Assembly (NCBI GenBank): GCA_902464175.1
Contig: CABQHZ010000003.1
Coordinates: 1-39,167, forward strand
DNA: 39,167 nt
Direction: 5' to 3'
From: an uncultured Collinsella sp.
GTDB taxonomy: Bacteria; Actinomycetota; Coriobacteriia; Coriobacteriales; Coriobacteriaceae
Each line of letters starts with the position of its first letter. Position 1 is the first letter of the stretch. The notes under the pieces are model-generated. The model saw only the letters and a program-made list of their open reading frames with translations. It was not told the DNA's origin and made no database searches. Made by a program: the position numbers and the translations under genes. Shown here piece by piece: positions 18,254 to 26,380 of this stretch.

Positions 18254-18293
18254 AAAAATCGGGGGCACAGAACGGTATCCTGCGCCCCCGATT
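18254..18293 (-). terminator. Rho-independent terminator for the phospholipase gene (minus strand)
   Basis: AATCGGGGGC (18257-18266) pairs perfectly with GCCCCCGATT (18284-18293). On the minus strand a run of five Ts follows the stem, about 30 bases past the phospholipase stop. It may also help end the PH-like transcript from the other side. Confidence 0.82.
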
Positions 18294-18322
18294 GAGTCGA
18301 TGTGTCTAAAAGGCGGGCTTGC

Positions 18323-20821
18323 CTATTCGTTAACGTCCTCGGTATTGTCGCGGTCATTTGCAAGCATCGCTGCGCCGGCGACCGTCGTCGCCACGGCGGC
18401 AGCGGCGAGCCCGGCGGCAATGCCGGAGCCATCGCCCGTGTCGGCGAGTTTTCCGCCCGAGCTCTTGCCCTGGTCGCTCTTGTTGTCCTTGCCATTCTTG
18501 TCAGCGCCGCCTGCATTGGAACCCGTGCCGGTGCCGGCGCCGCCTGCACCGTCCGAGGCCGCTACGGTAAAGCTTGCGGCTCCGTCGCTGGCGAGCGTGT
18601 AGTTCTGCGCCGCGTCGCCCAAGAGACCGTTCACGCGCACCCAGTACGTTCCTGCGGCAAATGTTTCGCCCTCGGCCATTGCCGTGCCCGGAGCGCCGTT
18701 CGCGTCGTGCACAAACTCGAGCAGGGCCGTGCAGGCATCGGTTTCGAGCTTGCCCTCGAGTGATGCCGCAATCTTGGCGCGCACGTCTTCGCCGGCCTTA
18801 AGGCCTTCGAGTCCCTCAAAATGGGGCGTCAGCGCGCGTGGATCGATATCGATGGGCACAGAGCCCTGCAGCCCCGTAACGGTCTCGTTGCCCAGGGCGT
18901 CGACATCCACGTATTCAATGGCAAACGCATGGCCCGAAGCTGTCGCGTTGAGCGCGTTGCTGCTGTCGGCAAGGCGGAAATGACCCTCGCCAACGGTCTT
19001 GCCATCCTGGAATGAGGCATCGCTCAGCGAGTCGCCGTACGTCATGCGCATGCGGGTCGGGAGATAGTACGGGAGATAGTACGAAGCCGTCTGCTTGTGC
19101 TCCGTATCGTAATTGCGCTGGTAGATGCTCCGGGCCAGCGCCGCATCAACAAAGTCGGATGCGATGATGCCAATGTGCTTGAGGTAATCTGACTTTGTAT
19201 CCTCGGTGCCGCTGGGATTGATGTACGGGCTCTTATACAGATGCTCGTTGACTACTCGTGCCGAGGTAAAAGGATTGCCTCCGTGCGACAAGCCCGTGCA
19301 GCTGGTGTAGTTGATAGACCAGCAACGCTCCTGGACTTGCACCTTGGCCCCGTTATCGTCCTCGACATCTACCTCGTTGCGCGTGCGCCCGGTCGTTTCT
19401 TTCAGCGCATTATCGACCCAGCTGAGCTTGTCGGTTCCCGTGAGTTTGTACTTGTCCTGGGCGTATACCTTGGTGCAATAGGGCTCTTTGTCGCCTGTTT
19501 CCCCCGCGGCTTCAAAGCCCTGCGCGTCTTGGACGAGACACATAGTGGCGCTGTCGGAGTGAGCCTTGATCTTGTCATCCCATTCGGTAAGGTCGAGGCC
19601 CCACGTGTGGCCGCTTACACTGTTGCCGGCGAGCCTAAATCGACGCAGCAGAACGATCTTTCCGCGCACCTCGTGTAGCGTGGGGATTCGGCTCGACGTA
19701 TAGAACAGTTTGGGGTTGTCGTCCAAAACCTTGGCGAAAGCCGTCGTAACACTTTCGTCGGTAGCCTCGTCGTTGCCTCGTGATACAAGCATGATGAGCG
19801 CTTCTGTCGGGTTTTCGTTCAAAAACGTTTTGAAGTAGCCTATGACATCGGAAAGATGCATAAAGTACGCGTCTTTTTTGAGCAGGTAGTAATCCCCGTG
19901 GTCGATACCGGGGTCGTCGCCCTTTCCGAGCCGGATATCAAAATAGCGAATGCCTTCGAGCAACTGCGTGGGAATGTAATCCTGCTGGCATTTTACTTGC
20001 GAGGATTGGGGCTCAGTGTCGTTGTCCACGCTGCAGGTGCCCGAATCGTGCGTACCCGGGATGCTCAGCTCGTCGAGGAACTTGTTGTCGTTGACGTATT
20101 TCATCCAACATGGCCCATCGACGTAGCTGCTGTACGTGATCCAGTCGAGGCTGCTAACCGTGGCATCGTTCTTTTTCATGTCGTAACCGATAAGTTCGAG
20201 CTCCCACGGAATGCTCTTACTCTTATGGCAGATCTTATTGTTGTCCTGGTCTTCGCCGTCCGATTCTATTGCCAGGTACTTAATGTCTTTTTTCTCGGTT
20301 TCTTTCTCGACCGTGCGATCTCGGATGATATAGGTTCCGTCTGACTGAGGTTCGAACGCAAAAGCGCGGCTGGGCTTGTTGTCATACTCGCCACTCCATA
20401 CGTGGATGACCTTTCCATCTTTGTCCGAGTCGCCATCGACCGACCAAATGCTGTAGCCCGTCTTCTTGTGCTCTTCGAAATTGAGCAGGGTGCGGATGGC
20501 ATACCAATTTGTGCCGTCTGCATCGGTCAGTACATTCTCAAGGATGAGCTTGTTGGACGTGCCGTCATTAAACAGGTGGCAGACGTTGCCGATAACGTTT
20601 CCGTCTTCGTTGACACTCGCGGTGCGAAAATAGCCCGCGGGGCGAAGGCGAATGACGAAATTGTCGAGGCTATCCGACGGTGCGGGTGTGTTGTCTGCAA
20701 ATGCCGCTCGCAGGGGAATGCCCGGCGCTGCGGTTTCGGGCAGGCTTGCAAGTGGTGACAACGCCGCAAGCCCTAGGCCCAGCGTAAACGCTCGGCGGCT
20801 GATGGCATGGTGTTCGGTCAT
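18323..20821 (-). CDS. Secreted phosphatidylinositol-specific phospholipase C with sortase-type C-terminus
   Basis: An 832-residue exported enzyme predicted to cleave phosphatidylinositol or GPI anchors. It opens with a Tat-like signal (SRRAFTLG at 8-15, then a hydrophobic stretch to about 40). Residues about 54-210 are a beta-rich domain, possibly lectin-like. The PI-PLC X barrel follows, with His258 in SIPGTHDSGT, Arg297 in YFDIRLG, His308 in GIDHGD, and a long strand-helix series to about 600. Beta-sandwich-like modules come next, then a Gly/Ser/Lys linker. LADTG at 792-796 precedes a hydrophobic stretch, a fit to the LAxTG signal used by class E sortases of actinobacteria, although the last residues are acidic rather than basic. 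GGAG lies five bases before the ATG. It is monocistronic on the minus strand. Confidence 0.88.
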   Translation of the reverse strand: MTEHHAISRRAFTLGLGLAALSPLASLPETAAPGIPLRAAFADNTPAPSDSLDNFVIRLRPAGYFRTASVNEDGNVIGNVCHLFNDGTSNKLILENVLTDADGTNWYAIRTLLNFEEHKKTGYSIWSVDGDSDKDGKVIHVWSGEYDNKPSRAFAFEPQSDGTYIIRDRTVEKETEKKDIKYLAIESDGEDQDNNKICHKSKSIPWELELIGYDMKKNDATVSSLDWITYSSYVDGPCWMKYVNDNKFLDELSIPGTHDSGTCSVDNDTEPQSSQVKCQQDYIPTQLLEGIRYFDIRLGKGDDPGIDHGDYYLLKKDAYFMHLSDVIGYFKTFLNENPTEALIMLVSRGNDEATDESVTTAFAKVLDDNPKLFYTSSRIPTLHEVRGKIVLLRRFRLAGNSVSGHTWGLDLTEWDDKIKAHSDSATMCLVQDAQGFEAAGETGDKEPYCTKVYAQDKYKLTGTDKLSWVDNALKETTGRTRNEVDVEDDNGAKVQVQERCWSINYTSCTGLSHGGNPFTSARVVNEHLYKSPYINPSGTEDTKSDYLKHIGIIASDFVDAALARSIYQRNYDTEHKQTASYYLPYYLPTRMRMTYGDSLSDASFQDGKTVGEGHFRLADSSNALNATASGHAFAIEYVDVDALGNETVTGLQGSVPIDIDPRALTPHFEGLEGLKAGEDVRAKIAASLEGKLETDACTALLEFVHDANGAPGTAMAEGETFAAGTYWVRVNGLLGDAAQNYTLASDGAASFTVAASDGAGGAGTGTGSNAGGADKNGKDNKSDQGKSSGGKLADTGDGSGIAAGLAAAAVATTVAGAAMLANDRDNTEDVNE

Positions 20822-21126
20822 AACTTCTCCATTCGCAGAGTGCGGTTATGCGATAGTTTTGGTCACTATACTGCCCAGATGTTTAAAGATGCTGGTTTAA
20901 TTGTCTGCGCGGCGCAATAAATCGGTGGGCGGACGTGTTGGGGTGTTTGTCGTTTTCGTACTGTTGCCACATTTGGGGCGGTTCCGGCGTCCGGCATCCT
21001 CGCGTTCGTCGGCTACAGGCATAAGAAAGGGAGGGTCGGTTTACCGGCCCTCCCTGGGTACGAAGCGCTGGGGTACCGTCGCTTGTTTGCACTGCGACCG
21101 TGTTTCCCGTTGCGCTCGCCAGTCGC
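20822..21126. other. Intergenic region between phospholipase and lipoprotein genes
   Basis: This 305-base stretch holds the terminator of the lipoprotein gene (21022-21055) and must hold the phospholipase promoter. A TATAGT-like -10 can be seen on the minus strand near 20868-20873, without a convincing -35. Nothing else is visible. Confidence 0.4.
21022..21055 (-). terminator. Rho-independent terminator of lipoprotein gene A (minus strand)
   Basis: AGGGAGGGTCGG (21028-21039) pairs with CCGGCCCTCCCT (21044-21055) with one wobble. On the minus strand TTTCTTAT follows the stem. Confidence 0.82.
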
Positions 21127-21720
21127 TTAGCGCTTGATCTCGATATCGTCGAGCTTGACGTCCATGGCCTCGGTCTTGGCCTCGGCGATGTCGTCGGCAA
21201 ATTCCAGAGACTTCATCATGGTCTCGACGGCATCCTTGTGCTCCTCGACGTTGTCGATGCTTACGTAGACGCTGCCGCCGCCTGCTTCGGTGAAGTACTC
21301 AGTCGTCACGCCGCCCGAGTGTGTATAGGAAGCGTTGCGCCAAGTCTTGCCGTTGTACTTGACGGGGTCATTCTCGGTCCACTCAAAGCTGGCATTCCAC
21401 TTTGCCTCGTAGTCGAACAGCTCGTCGGCGTTCTTGTCAGGATCGAAGACGGGGATGAAGCGATCGCTGACGTGCTCGCTCTCGGTGAACTTAAACTGGG
21501 CCCTGTCGGCAGTGTCGCCTGCGACGTCGGTGATCTCGACGCCCTCGGGGACCTCGACCTTAAACCAAATGAAGTCGGTCCTTATATCCACGGCTGGCTT
21601 TTCTGCGCCGCCGCCACCGCCACTGCCGGTAGCGCCGCCGCTTCCGCCGCAACCCACCAGGGCAACCGCGGCAAAAAGACTCATGCAGAGGGTGAGAATC
21701 GCAAAGGCCTTCTTTTTCAT
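21127..21720 (-). CDS. Lipoprotein A (paralogue of the neighbouring lipoprotein)
   Basis: A 197-residue secreted lipoprotein. The signal is MKKK plus a hydrophobic core ending in the lipobox LVGC, with Cys24 as the lipidated residue, then a Gly/Ser linker. The mature domain begins with TDFIWFKVEVPEGVEITD and has alternating strand segments and a final helix with acidic residues. It shares signal peptide, domain start (TDFIWFKVE-PEGV), the RFIPV segment and the C-terminal IEIK end with the gene at 21963-22565, so the two are tandem duplicates. GAGGAGG precedes the ATG. Ligand and function are unknown. Confidence 0.85.
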   Translation of the reverse strand: MKKKAFAILTLCMSLFAAVALVGCGGSGGATGSGGGGGAEKPAVDIRTDFIWFKVEVPEGVEITDVAGDTADRAQFKFTESEHVSDRFIPVFDPDKNADELFDYEAKWNASFEWTENDPVKYNGKTWRNASYTHSGGVTTEYFTEAGGGSVYVSIDNVEEHKDAVETMMKSLEFADDIAEAKTEAMDVKLDDIEIKR

Positions 21721-21792
21721 GGTCGTGTCCTCCTCGATCTGTAACCGCCCATGGATTACCTGTCTTTACTGTACGCGTGAGCAGCTCATTCG

Positions 21793-21811
21793 GGTGGGCC
21801 ATGTGTCCCAT
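21793..21811 (-). promoter_or_regulatory. Shared 19-bp box upstream of lipoprotein gene A
   Basis: GGTGGGCCATGTGTCCCAT on the plus strand is identical to the copy at 22762-22780 in front of the second lipoprotein gene. It has partial dyad symmetry (TGGG...CCCA). A relative lies upstream of the zinc-ribbon gene at 16312. It could be an activator or repressor site, or a remnant of the tandem duplication. Confidence 0.45.
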
Positions 21812-21855
21812 TCTGGGGGCTGGAATTGCGCCGACAAGTGGCAATATGCGCGGGT

Positions 21856-21892
21856 CCAAAAGAGGGGAGGGCCGATGCTGTCGGCCCTCCCC
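21856..21892 (-). terminator. Rho-independent terminator of lipoprotein gene B (minus strand)
   Basis: GGGGAGGGCCGA (21864-21875) pairs perfectly with TCGGCCCTCCCC (21881-21892). On the minus strand CTCTTTTGG follows. The stem is close in sequence to the terminator of lipoprotein gene A. Confidence 0.85.
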
Positions 21893-21962
21893 GGGGTTGG
21901 GTGCCCGTTGTTTTAATGGGGCGCGTGTATGCGGGTGCGCATAGGCACGTGCAGGTGTCCCG

Positions 21963-22565
21963 TTACTTGATCTCGATGCTCGAAATCTCGACTTCGCGCG
22001 CCTCGGAAACTGCCTCTGCCATGTCATCGGGGAATTCGATGGAGTTGAGGAGCGCCTCGGCTTCTTTCTTGTGCAGGTCGAAGTTCGAGATAAGGACATA
22101 GATGCTTCCCGGCTCAACGTCGGTAAAGAGGAGGGTTGTGATGCCACTGTTGTCCTCGTACGTTCCGACGAGCCACGTCCTGCCGTTATACTCGATGGAC
22201 CCGCCATCCTTCCACTGGAACGTATCCCCCTTCTTTTCCGCCTGGTCGGCGTGGGATTCCTCGGCAGTCAGCGCTTTTTTCCAAACGGGGATAAAACGAT
22301 CGGCCGAGGCGTTCTCGTTCTCGGGGAAGGTGAGCTGGACCCTGTCGGCATTCTTGCCGGCGGAGTCGCTTACGCCGACGCCCTCGGGCATCTCGACCTT
22401 AAACCAGATAAAGTCGGTCTTCTTGGCGACGGGGGCCTTTTCCTTGCTCTCGCTCTTGGCGGTGCTGCCGCCTCCGCCCGATGCGCTCCCGCCGCAGCCG
22501 ACAAGGGCAAACGCGGCAAAGAGGGCGATGCAAAGGGAAAGAATCGATAGGGTCTTTTTCTTCAT
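21963..22565 (-). CDS. Lipoprotein B (paralogue of lipoprotein A)
   Basis: A 200-residue lipoprotein with signal MKKKTLSILSLC..., lipobox LVGC and Cys24. A Ser/Gly/Lys linker leads into TDFIWFKVEMPEGVGVSD. The mature domain parallels that of the gene at 21127, including RFIPVW, a Trp-containing middle, EPGSIYVLISNFDLHKKEAEALLNSIEF, and the IEIK end. The frame is open to 22637, but ATG 22565 is right because AAGGAGG lies about eight bases upstream and the signal peptide begins there. It has its own terminator, so each copy is an independent unit. Function unknown. Confidence 0.85.
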   Translation of the reverse strand: MKKKTLSILSLCIALFAAFALVGCGGSASGGGGSTAKSESKEKAPVAKKTDFIWFKVEMPEGVGVSDSAGKNADRVQLTFPENENASADRFIPVWKKALTAEESHADQAEKKGDTFQWKDGGSIEYNGRTWLVGTYEDNSGITTLLFTDVEPGSIYVLISNFDLHKKEAEALLNSIEFPDDMAEAVSEAREVEISSIEIK

Positions 22566-22761
22566 GGTGGCGTCCTCCTTGTCTGCCAGGGACATCGTGC
22601 GCCGCGGATCGCTGGGGCAGCGGTTGCGCGTGCACATGATGCCTTTGTTTACTGTGCGGTTATTCCTCCATTCGTCGTCCGGTGCCGTGATGAGCTTGCC
22701 CCAACATAGGGCTCCTTACCTATATGTATGCCCCAGTTGCCGCTGCCCGGAAGTCTCGAAA

Positions 22762-22780
22762 GGTGGGCCATGTGTCCCAT
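22762..22780 (-). promoter_or_regulatory. Shared 19-bp box upstream of lipoprotein gene B
   Basis: The 19 bases are identical to 21793-21811. A TATAGG-like -10 lies downstream in the direction of lipoprotein gene B. The box sits in the 376-base divergent region between lipoprotein B and fchA, which otherwise shows only the fchA promoter. Confidence 0.45.
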
Positions 22781-22835
22781 GTTTGTGTCGCTGCCGCCTA
22801 TCGTGTGCCATAGAAATCCGCGATGGCCAGGTGCG

Positions 22836-22864
22836 CTGACGCTCCTGTGCTTATGGGCTAGACT
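22836..22864 (+). promoter_or_regulatory. Predicted promoter of the fchA-folD operon
   Basis: CTGACG (22836-22841) and TAGACT (22859-22864) are separated by exactly 17 bases, about 78 bases before the fchA start. Confidence 0.55.
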
Positions 22865-22941
22865 TAGCACCATTACGTGATCGATGCGGTCGGTCGGCGG
22901 TTGCCACCCGACCGATGTATATGACTTGAAGGTGCATGTGT

Positions 22942-23574
22942 ATGAGCCAAGAGATGATGGACAAGACCTGCCGCGGGTTTGCCGAGGCGCTGGCCGCGCG
23001 CGAGCCGGTTCCCGGCGGTGGCAGCGCGAGCGCCTTTGTGGGCGCGCTGGGCGCCTCGCTGTGCGGAATGGTTGCCCGCTACGGTGCGACCAATCCCGCG
23101 CTTGTTGATCGTGCGGATGACCTGACGCGCGCATTTGCCCAGGCAGATGAGTTGGCCCAGGAGCTTGTCGAGTTGGTTGCCGAGGACGTTCGTGCATATG
23201 GGCAGGTGTCCGCGGCGTATGGTATTCCGCGTGGCGATCCGGCTCGAGCGACCGCGATTCAGGATGCGCTGCATGTGGCCGCTATGCCGCCGTATCGCAT
23301 TATGGATGCCTGCGGGCGTGCGCTGGCGCTGCTCGAGGACATGGCCGACAAGGGTTCGCGTCAGCTGCTGTCCGATGTGGCGTGCGGCGCCGTGTTCTGC
23401 CGTTCCGCTATGCAGGGCGCGAGCTTGACGCTCTTTGCCAACACCACGTCTATGAAGGACCGGGCGCGCGCCGAGGAGCTCGAGACCGCGTGCGATGAGC
23501 TGCTGGACACGTGGTTGCCGCGCGCCGATGCGCTGGCGCGCCGCGCCGCCGACGCTGCAAGGAAGAGAGGATAG
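22942..23574 (+). CDS. fchA: Methenyltetrahydrofolate cyclohydrolase (FchA / cyclodeaminase-like)
   Basis: A 210-residue, all-helical protein of the formiminotransferase-cyclodeaminase C-terminal family. The N-terminal EPVPGGGSASAFVGALGASL is the family's folate-binding signature. Such stand-alone proteins convert 5,10-methenyl-THF to 10-formyl-THF, the role assigned here; cyclodeaminase activity in histidine breakdown is the alternative, but no hut gene is nearby. An ATG at 22936 is possible. I prefer 22942 because GAAGG at 22928-22932 then has nine-base spacing instead of three. folD follows after two bases, so the two are one operon. The FolD partner lacks cyclohydrolase residues, which supports the assigned activity. 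Confidence 0.88.
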   Translation: MSQEMMDKTCRGFAEALAAREPVPGGGSASAFVGALGASLCGMVARYGATNPALVDRADDLTRAFAQADELAQELVELVAEDVRAYGQVSAAYGIPRGDPARATAIQDALHVAAMPPYRIMDACGRALALLEDMADKGSRQLLSDVACGAVFCRSAMQGASLTLFANTTSMKDRARAEELETACDELLDTWLPRADALARRAADAARKRG

Positions 23575-23576
23575 CC

Positions 23577-24431
23577 ATGGCTGAACTGCTGAAGGGCGCT
23601 CCCGTCGCCCGTGCGTTGACTGAGGAACTTGCTGCTCGCTGCGTGGCTTTGCGCGAGCGCGGCGTTGCTCCGACGTTGGCTATCGTGCGTGTGGGTGAAC
23701 GCGAGGACGACCTATCCTACGAGCGCGGTGCGCTCAAGCGCTGCGAAAAGGTTGGCATTGAGGCTCGCCGCGTTTTGCTTCCCGCCGATGTTTCGCAGGA
23801 CGAGCTGTTGGCGGCCATCGAGGACATCAATACCGATTCGTCTGTTCATGGCTGCCTGATGTTCCGCCCGCTGCCCGCCGGCCTTGACGAGGACGCGGTT
23901 GCCGCGGCACTCGATCCTGCCAAGGACGTTGACTCCATGACGCCGGCTTCGCTGCTCACCACGCTTTCGGGGCGCGGCGAGGGTTTTGCCCCCTGCACAG
24001 CCGAAGCCGTGCTTGCTTTGCTGGATCATTACGGCGTTGAGCTGGATGGAGCTAAGGTTGCTGTGGTCGGGCGCTCGCTGGTGATCGGGCGTCCTGTTGC
24101 CGCCATGCTTACGGCGCGCAATGCGACCGTGACGACGTGCCATACGCATACGCGCGACCTTGCTGCCGAGTGCCGTGCTGCCGACATTGTGGTTGCCGCC
24201 GTTGGACGCGCGCACACGATTGGCGTGGATGCCATTCGCGAGGGCCAGACGATCATTGATGTTGGCATTAATTGGGACGAGGCCGCTGGCAAGCTGGTGG
24301 GTGACGTCGATTCTGATGCTGCGGAGCCGGTCGTTAACGCCATCACGCCCGTGCCGGGCGGCGTGGGCGCTGTGACGACGGCGATCCTCGCCAAACACGT
24401 GATCGAGGCGGCCGAGCGCGCATCGAAATAG
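23577..24431 (+). CDS. folD: FolD: methylenetetrahydrofolate dehydrogenase, cyclohydrolase residues missing
   Basis: A 284-residue member of the FolD family, which oxidises 5,10-methylene-THF with NAD(P)+. The Rossmann part has VVGRSLVIGRPVAAML, and DVGIN and the final PVPGGVGAVTTAIL are conserved. In the folate site the usual YVxxK lysine (Lys54 in E. coli numbering) is Ala52 in YERGA, and the VQLPLP glutamine (Gln98) is replaced: the sequence reads MFRPLP. KDVD is kept. Loss of that lysine is known to abolish cyclohydrolase activity in this family, so the protein is inferred to be dehydrogenase-only. FchA, encoded two bases upstream, would supply the missing step. GAGAGG precedes the ATG. 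Confidence 0.93.
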   Translation: MAELLKGAPVARALTEELAARCVALRERGVAPTLAIVRVGEREDDLSYERGALKRCEKVGIEARRVLLPADVSQDELLAAIEDINTDSSVHGCLMFRPLPAGLDEDAVAAALDPAKDVDSMTPASLLTTLSGRGEGFAPCTAEAVLALLDHYGVELDGAKVAVVGRSLVIGRPVAAMLTARNATVTTCHTHTRDLAAECRAADIVVAAVGRAHTIGVDAIREGQTIIDVGINWDEAAGKLVGDVDSDAAEPVVNAITPVPGGVGAVTTAILAKHVIEAAERASK

Positions 24432-24464
24432 GCGTTTTGGGCTGTTTGAGGGGTTAGTTCTATA

Positions 24465-24703
24465 CCCCGTGGGCAAAAAATGCCAAATATGAGTACTGTT
24501 GCCAAGATAGTCACATATTCTTTAGGTCAAATAGGCTCTCTAACGATATTTATTATCGATAGAGAGCCTATTTTATTGGACCTATGAGGAATTACATCAT
24601 CTAATTTTTGAACAAATGTAGACTTTCGACACCCATACGTAGCAAAATTGCTGTTACTAAATTGGTGACAGTACTCATATTTGGCATTTTTTGACCACAG
24701 GGG
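24465..24703. mobile_element. MITE-like AT-rich element with long terminal inverted repeats
   Basis: This region fills most of the 354-base gap between folD and the dipeptidase gene. Bases 24474-24499 and 24668-24693 are a perfect 26-bp inverted repeat (core AAAAAATGCCAAATATGAGT). With small differences the symmetry extends out to CCCC at 24465-24468 and GGGG at 24700-24703, and inwards to CCAA/TTGG. The interior has a second nested hairpin: TAGGTC plus a 13-bp arm (24523-24541) pairs with 24561-24573 and GACCTA (24579-24584). The element is much richer in A and T than its surroundings and encodes no credible protein. Non-autonomous transposon remnant, structured RNA or bidirectional terminator are all possible. 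No target-site duplication was identified. Confidence 0.5.
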
Positions 24704-24785
24704 TTGCCAGCGCCGCGGTTTCGCCCTTTCTGCGCCGAAGCGATACACTGTTATCGTTTGATTTCTTCGCTCAAGGAGGATGCGC

Positions 24786-26309
24786 ATGCCGTGCACAACG
24801 ATTTTGGTTGGTAAGAACGCGAGCTACGACGGGTCGACGTTGGTTGCCCGCAACGAGGACTCGTCCAACGGGGTGTTTGAGCCCAAGCGCATGCGCGTGG
24901 TGCATCCCGACGAGCAGCCGCGCGTCTACACGAGCGTCCTGAGTCACCTGACCGTTGAGCTGCCCGATAACCCCATGCGCTACACGAGCGTCCCCGATGT
25001 TGTCCCGGGCCACGGCATCTGGGCCGAGGCCGGTTTCAACGAGCTCAATGTGGGCATGTCCGCAACCGAGACGCTCACCACCAACGAGCGCGTTCGCGGC
25101 GCCGACCCGCTCGTCGACTACGTGCCCGCCAAGGGCAACGAGGGCGAGGACGGCTATGTTCCGGCGCAGCCCGGCGGTCTGGGCGAGGAGGACATGGTGA
25201 CCCTGGTGCTGCCGTATGCCAAGTCCGCCCGCGACGGCGTGCGTATCCTGGGCGACCTGCTCGAGCGCTACGGCACCTATGAAAACAACGGCATCGCCTT
25301 TAGCGACGTGGACGAGATCTGGTGGCTCGAGACCATCGGCGGCCACCACTGGATCGCCAAGCGCGTGCCCGATGACGCCTATGTGACCATGCCCAACCAG
25401 CTGGGTATCGACAGCTTTGACCTGGATGACGCCGAGGGCGCCCAGGCCGACCACATGTGCTCCGCCGACCTGCGCGCCTGGATGGCCGAGTGGCATCTGG
25501 ACCTGACGTTGGGCGTTGAGGGCGACGGTCCGGCGACGGTCTTCAACCCGCGCGAGGCCTTTGGCTCGCACAGCGACAGCGACCATGTCTACAACACGCC
25601 GCGCGCGTGGTACATGCAGCGCTGCCTTAACCCCAGCGATGTGTGGGACGGCCCCGACGCCGACTACACGCCCGAGAGCGACGATATTCCCTGGAGCCGC
25701 GTGCCCGAGCGCAAGGTGACCATCGAGGACATCAAGTACGTGCTTTCGAGCCACTACCAGGGCACGGAGTACGACTGCTACGGCAGCAAGGGCACGTCCG
25801 CCACGCGCGGCGCCTATCGTCCCATCGGCATCAACCGCAACAGCCAACTCGCCGTACTGCAGCTGCGTCCCTATGCGCAGCCGGCCTACCGCGCCGTGCA
25901 GTGGATGGCCTTTGGCTCCAACTCGTTTAACGCGCTGGTTCCGCTGTACGCCAACGTCGAGACCATGCCCGAGTACTACGCTGACACCCAGGCTCGCGTG
26001 ACGTCCGAGAACTTCTACTGGGCCAACCGCCTGATCGGCGCCCTGGCCGATGTCCGTTTCCACGAGTGCGGTCGCGCCGTGGAGGACTATCAGGAGAAGG
26101 TCGGTGGCATGGGCCACAAGCAGATCCATGACGTCGACGCTGCCGTAGCCGCGCTGCCCGAGGCCGAGGTGCCCGCCGAGCTCGCGCGCGCCAACGAGGC
26201 CTTTGCCGAGTTCGTGCGCGTGGAGACCGATGCCCTGTTGGGCAAGGTGCTCTACACCACGAGCTGCGCCATGAAGAACTCTTTCGCGATGAACGACAAT
26301 GTGAGATAA
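24786..26309 (+). CDS. C69-family (PepD-type) dipeptidase
   Basis: A 507-residue N-terminal-nucleophile peptidase expected to cleave dipeptides of broad specificity. The start MPCTTILVG puts the catalytic cysteine at residue 3, as in related enzymes where it lies within the first few residues, followed by the signature SYDGSTLVARNEDS. Family segments GHGIWAEAGFNELNVGMSATET and WWLETIGGHHWIAKRVPDD are present. No signal peptide precedes the cysteine, so it is cytoplasmic. An ATG at 24780 directly abuts AAGGAGG (24773-24779); the ATG at 24786 leaves six bases and is preferred. It probably serves amino-acid use from peptides. Confidence 0.93.
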   Translation: MPCTTILVGKNASYDGSTLVARNEDSSNGVFEPKRMRVVHPDEQPRVYTSVLSHLTVELPDNPMRYTSVPDVVPGHGIWAEAGFNELNVGMSATETLTTNERVRGADPLVDYVPAKGNEGEDGYVPAQPGGLGEEDMVTLVLPYAKSARDGVRILGDLLERYGTYENNGIAFSDVDEIWWLETIGGHHWIAKRVPDDAYVTMPNQLGIDSFDLDDAEGAQADHMCSADLRAWMAEWHLDLTLGVEGDGPATVFNPREAFGSHSDSDHVYNTPRAWYMQRCLNPSDVWDGPDADYTPESDDIPWSRVPERKVTIEDIKYVLSSHYQGTEYDCYGSKGTSATRGAYRPIGINRNSQLAVLQLRPYAQPAYRAVQWMAFGSNSFNALVPLYANVETMPEYYADTQARVTSENFYWANRLIGALADVRFHECGRAVEDYQEKVGGMGHKQIHDVDAAVAALPEAEVPAELARANEAFAEFVRVETDALLGKVLYTTSCAMKNSFAMNDNVR

Positions 26310-26380
26310 AACGCTTTGTCGCTTTCTTTCAATCTTGGGTACAAGAAGGCCAATGCAGTTGTTCATGATTGGAGCCAACC

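Noticed and set aside
24527..24796. 89-codon minus-strand open frame in the inverted-repeat element
   Set aside because: It crosses an inverted repeat and hairpin arms, has no ribosome-binding site, and runs into the dipeptidase start. No transposase motifs are seen.
24771..26378. 535-codon open frame on the minus strand
   Set aside because: It is antisense to the C69 dipeptidase with its complete N-terminal nucleophile motif. The composition is typical of a reverse-strand GC shadow.
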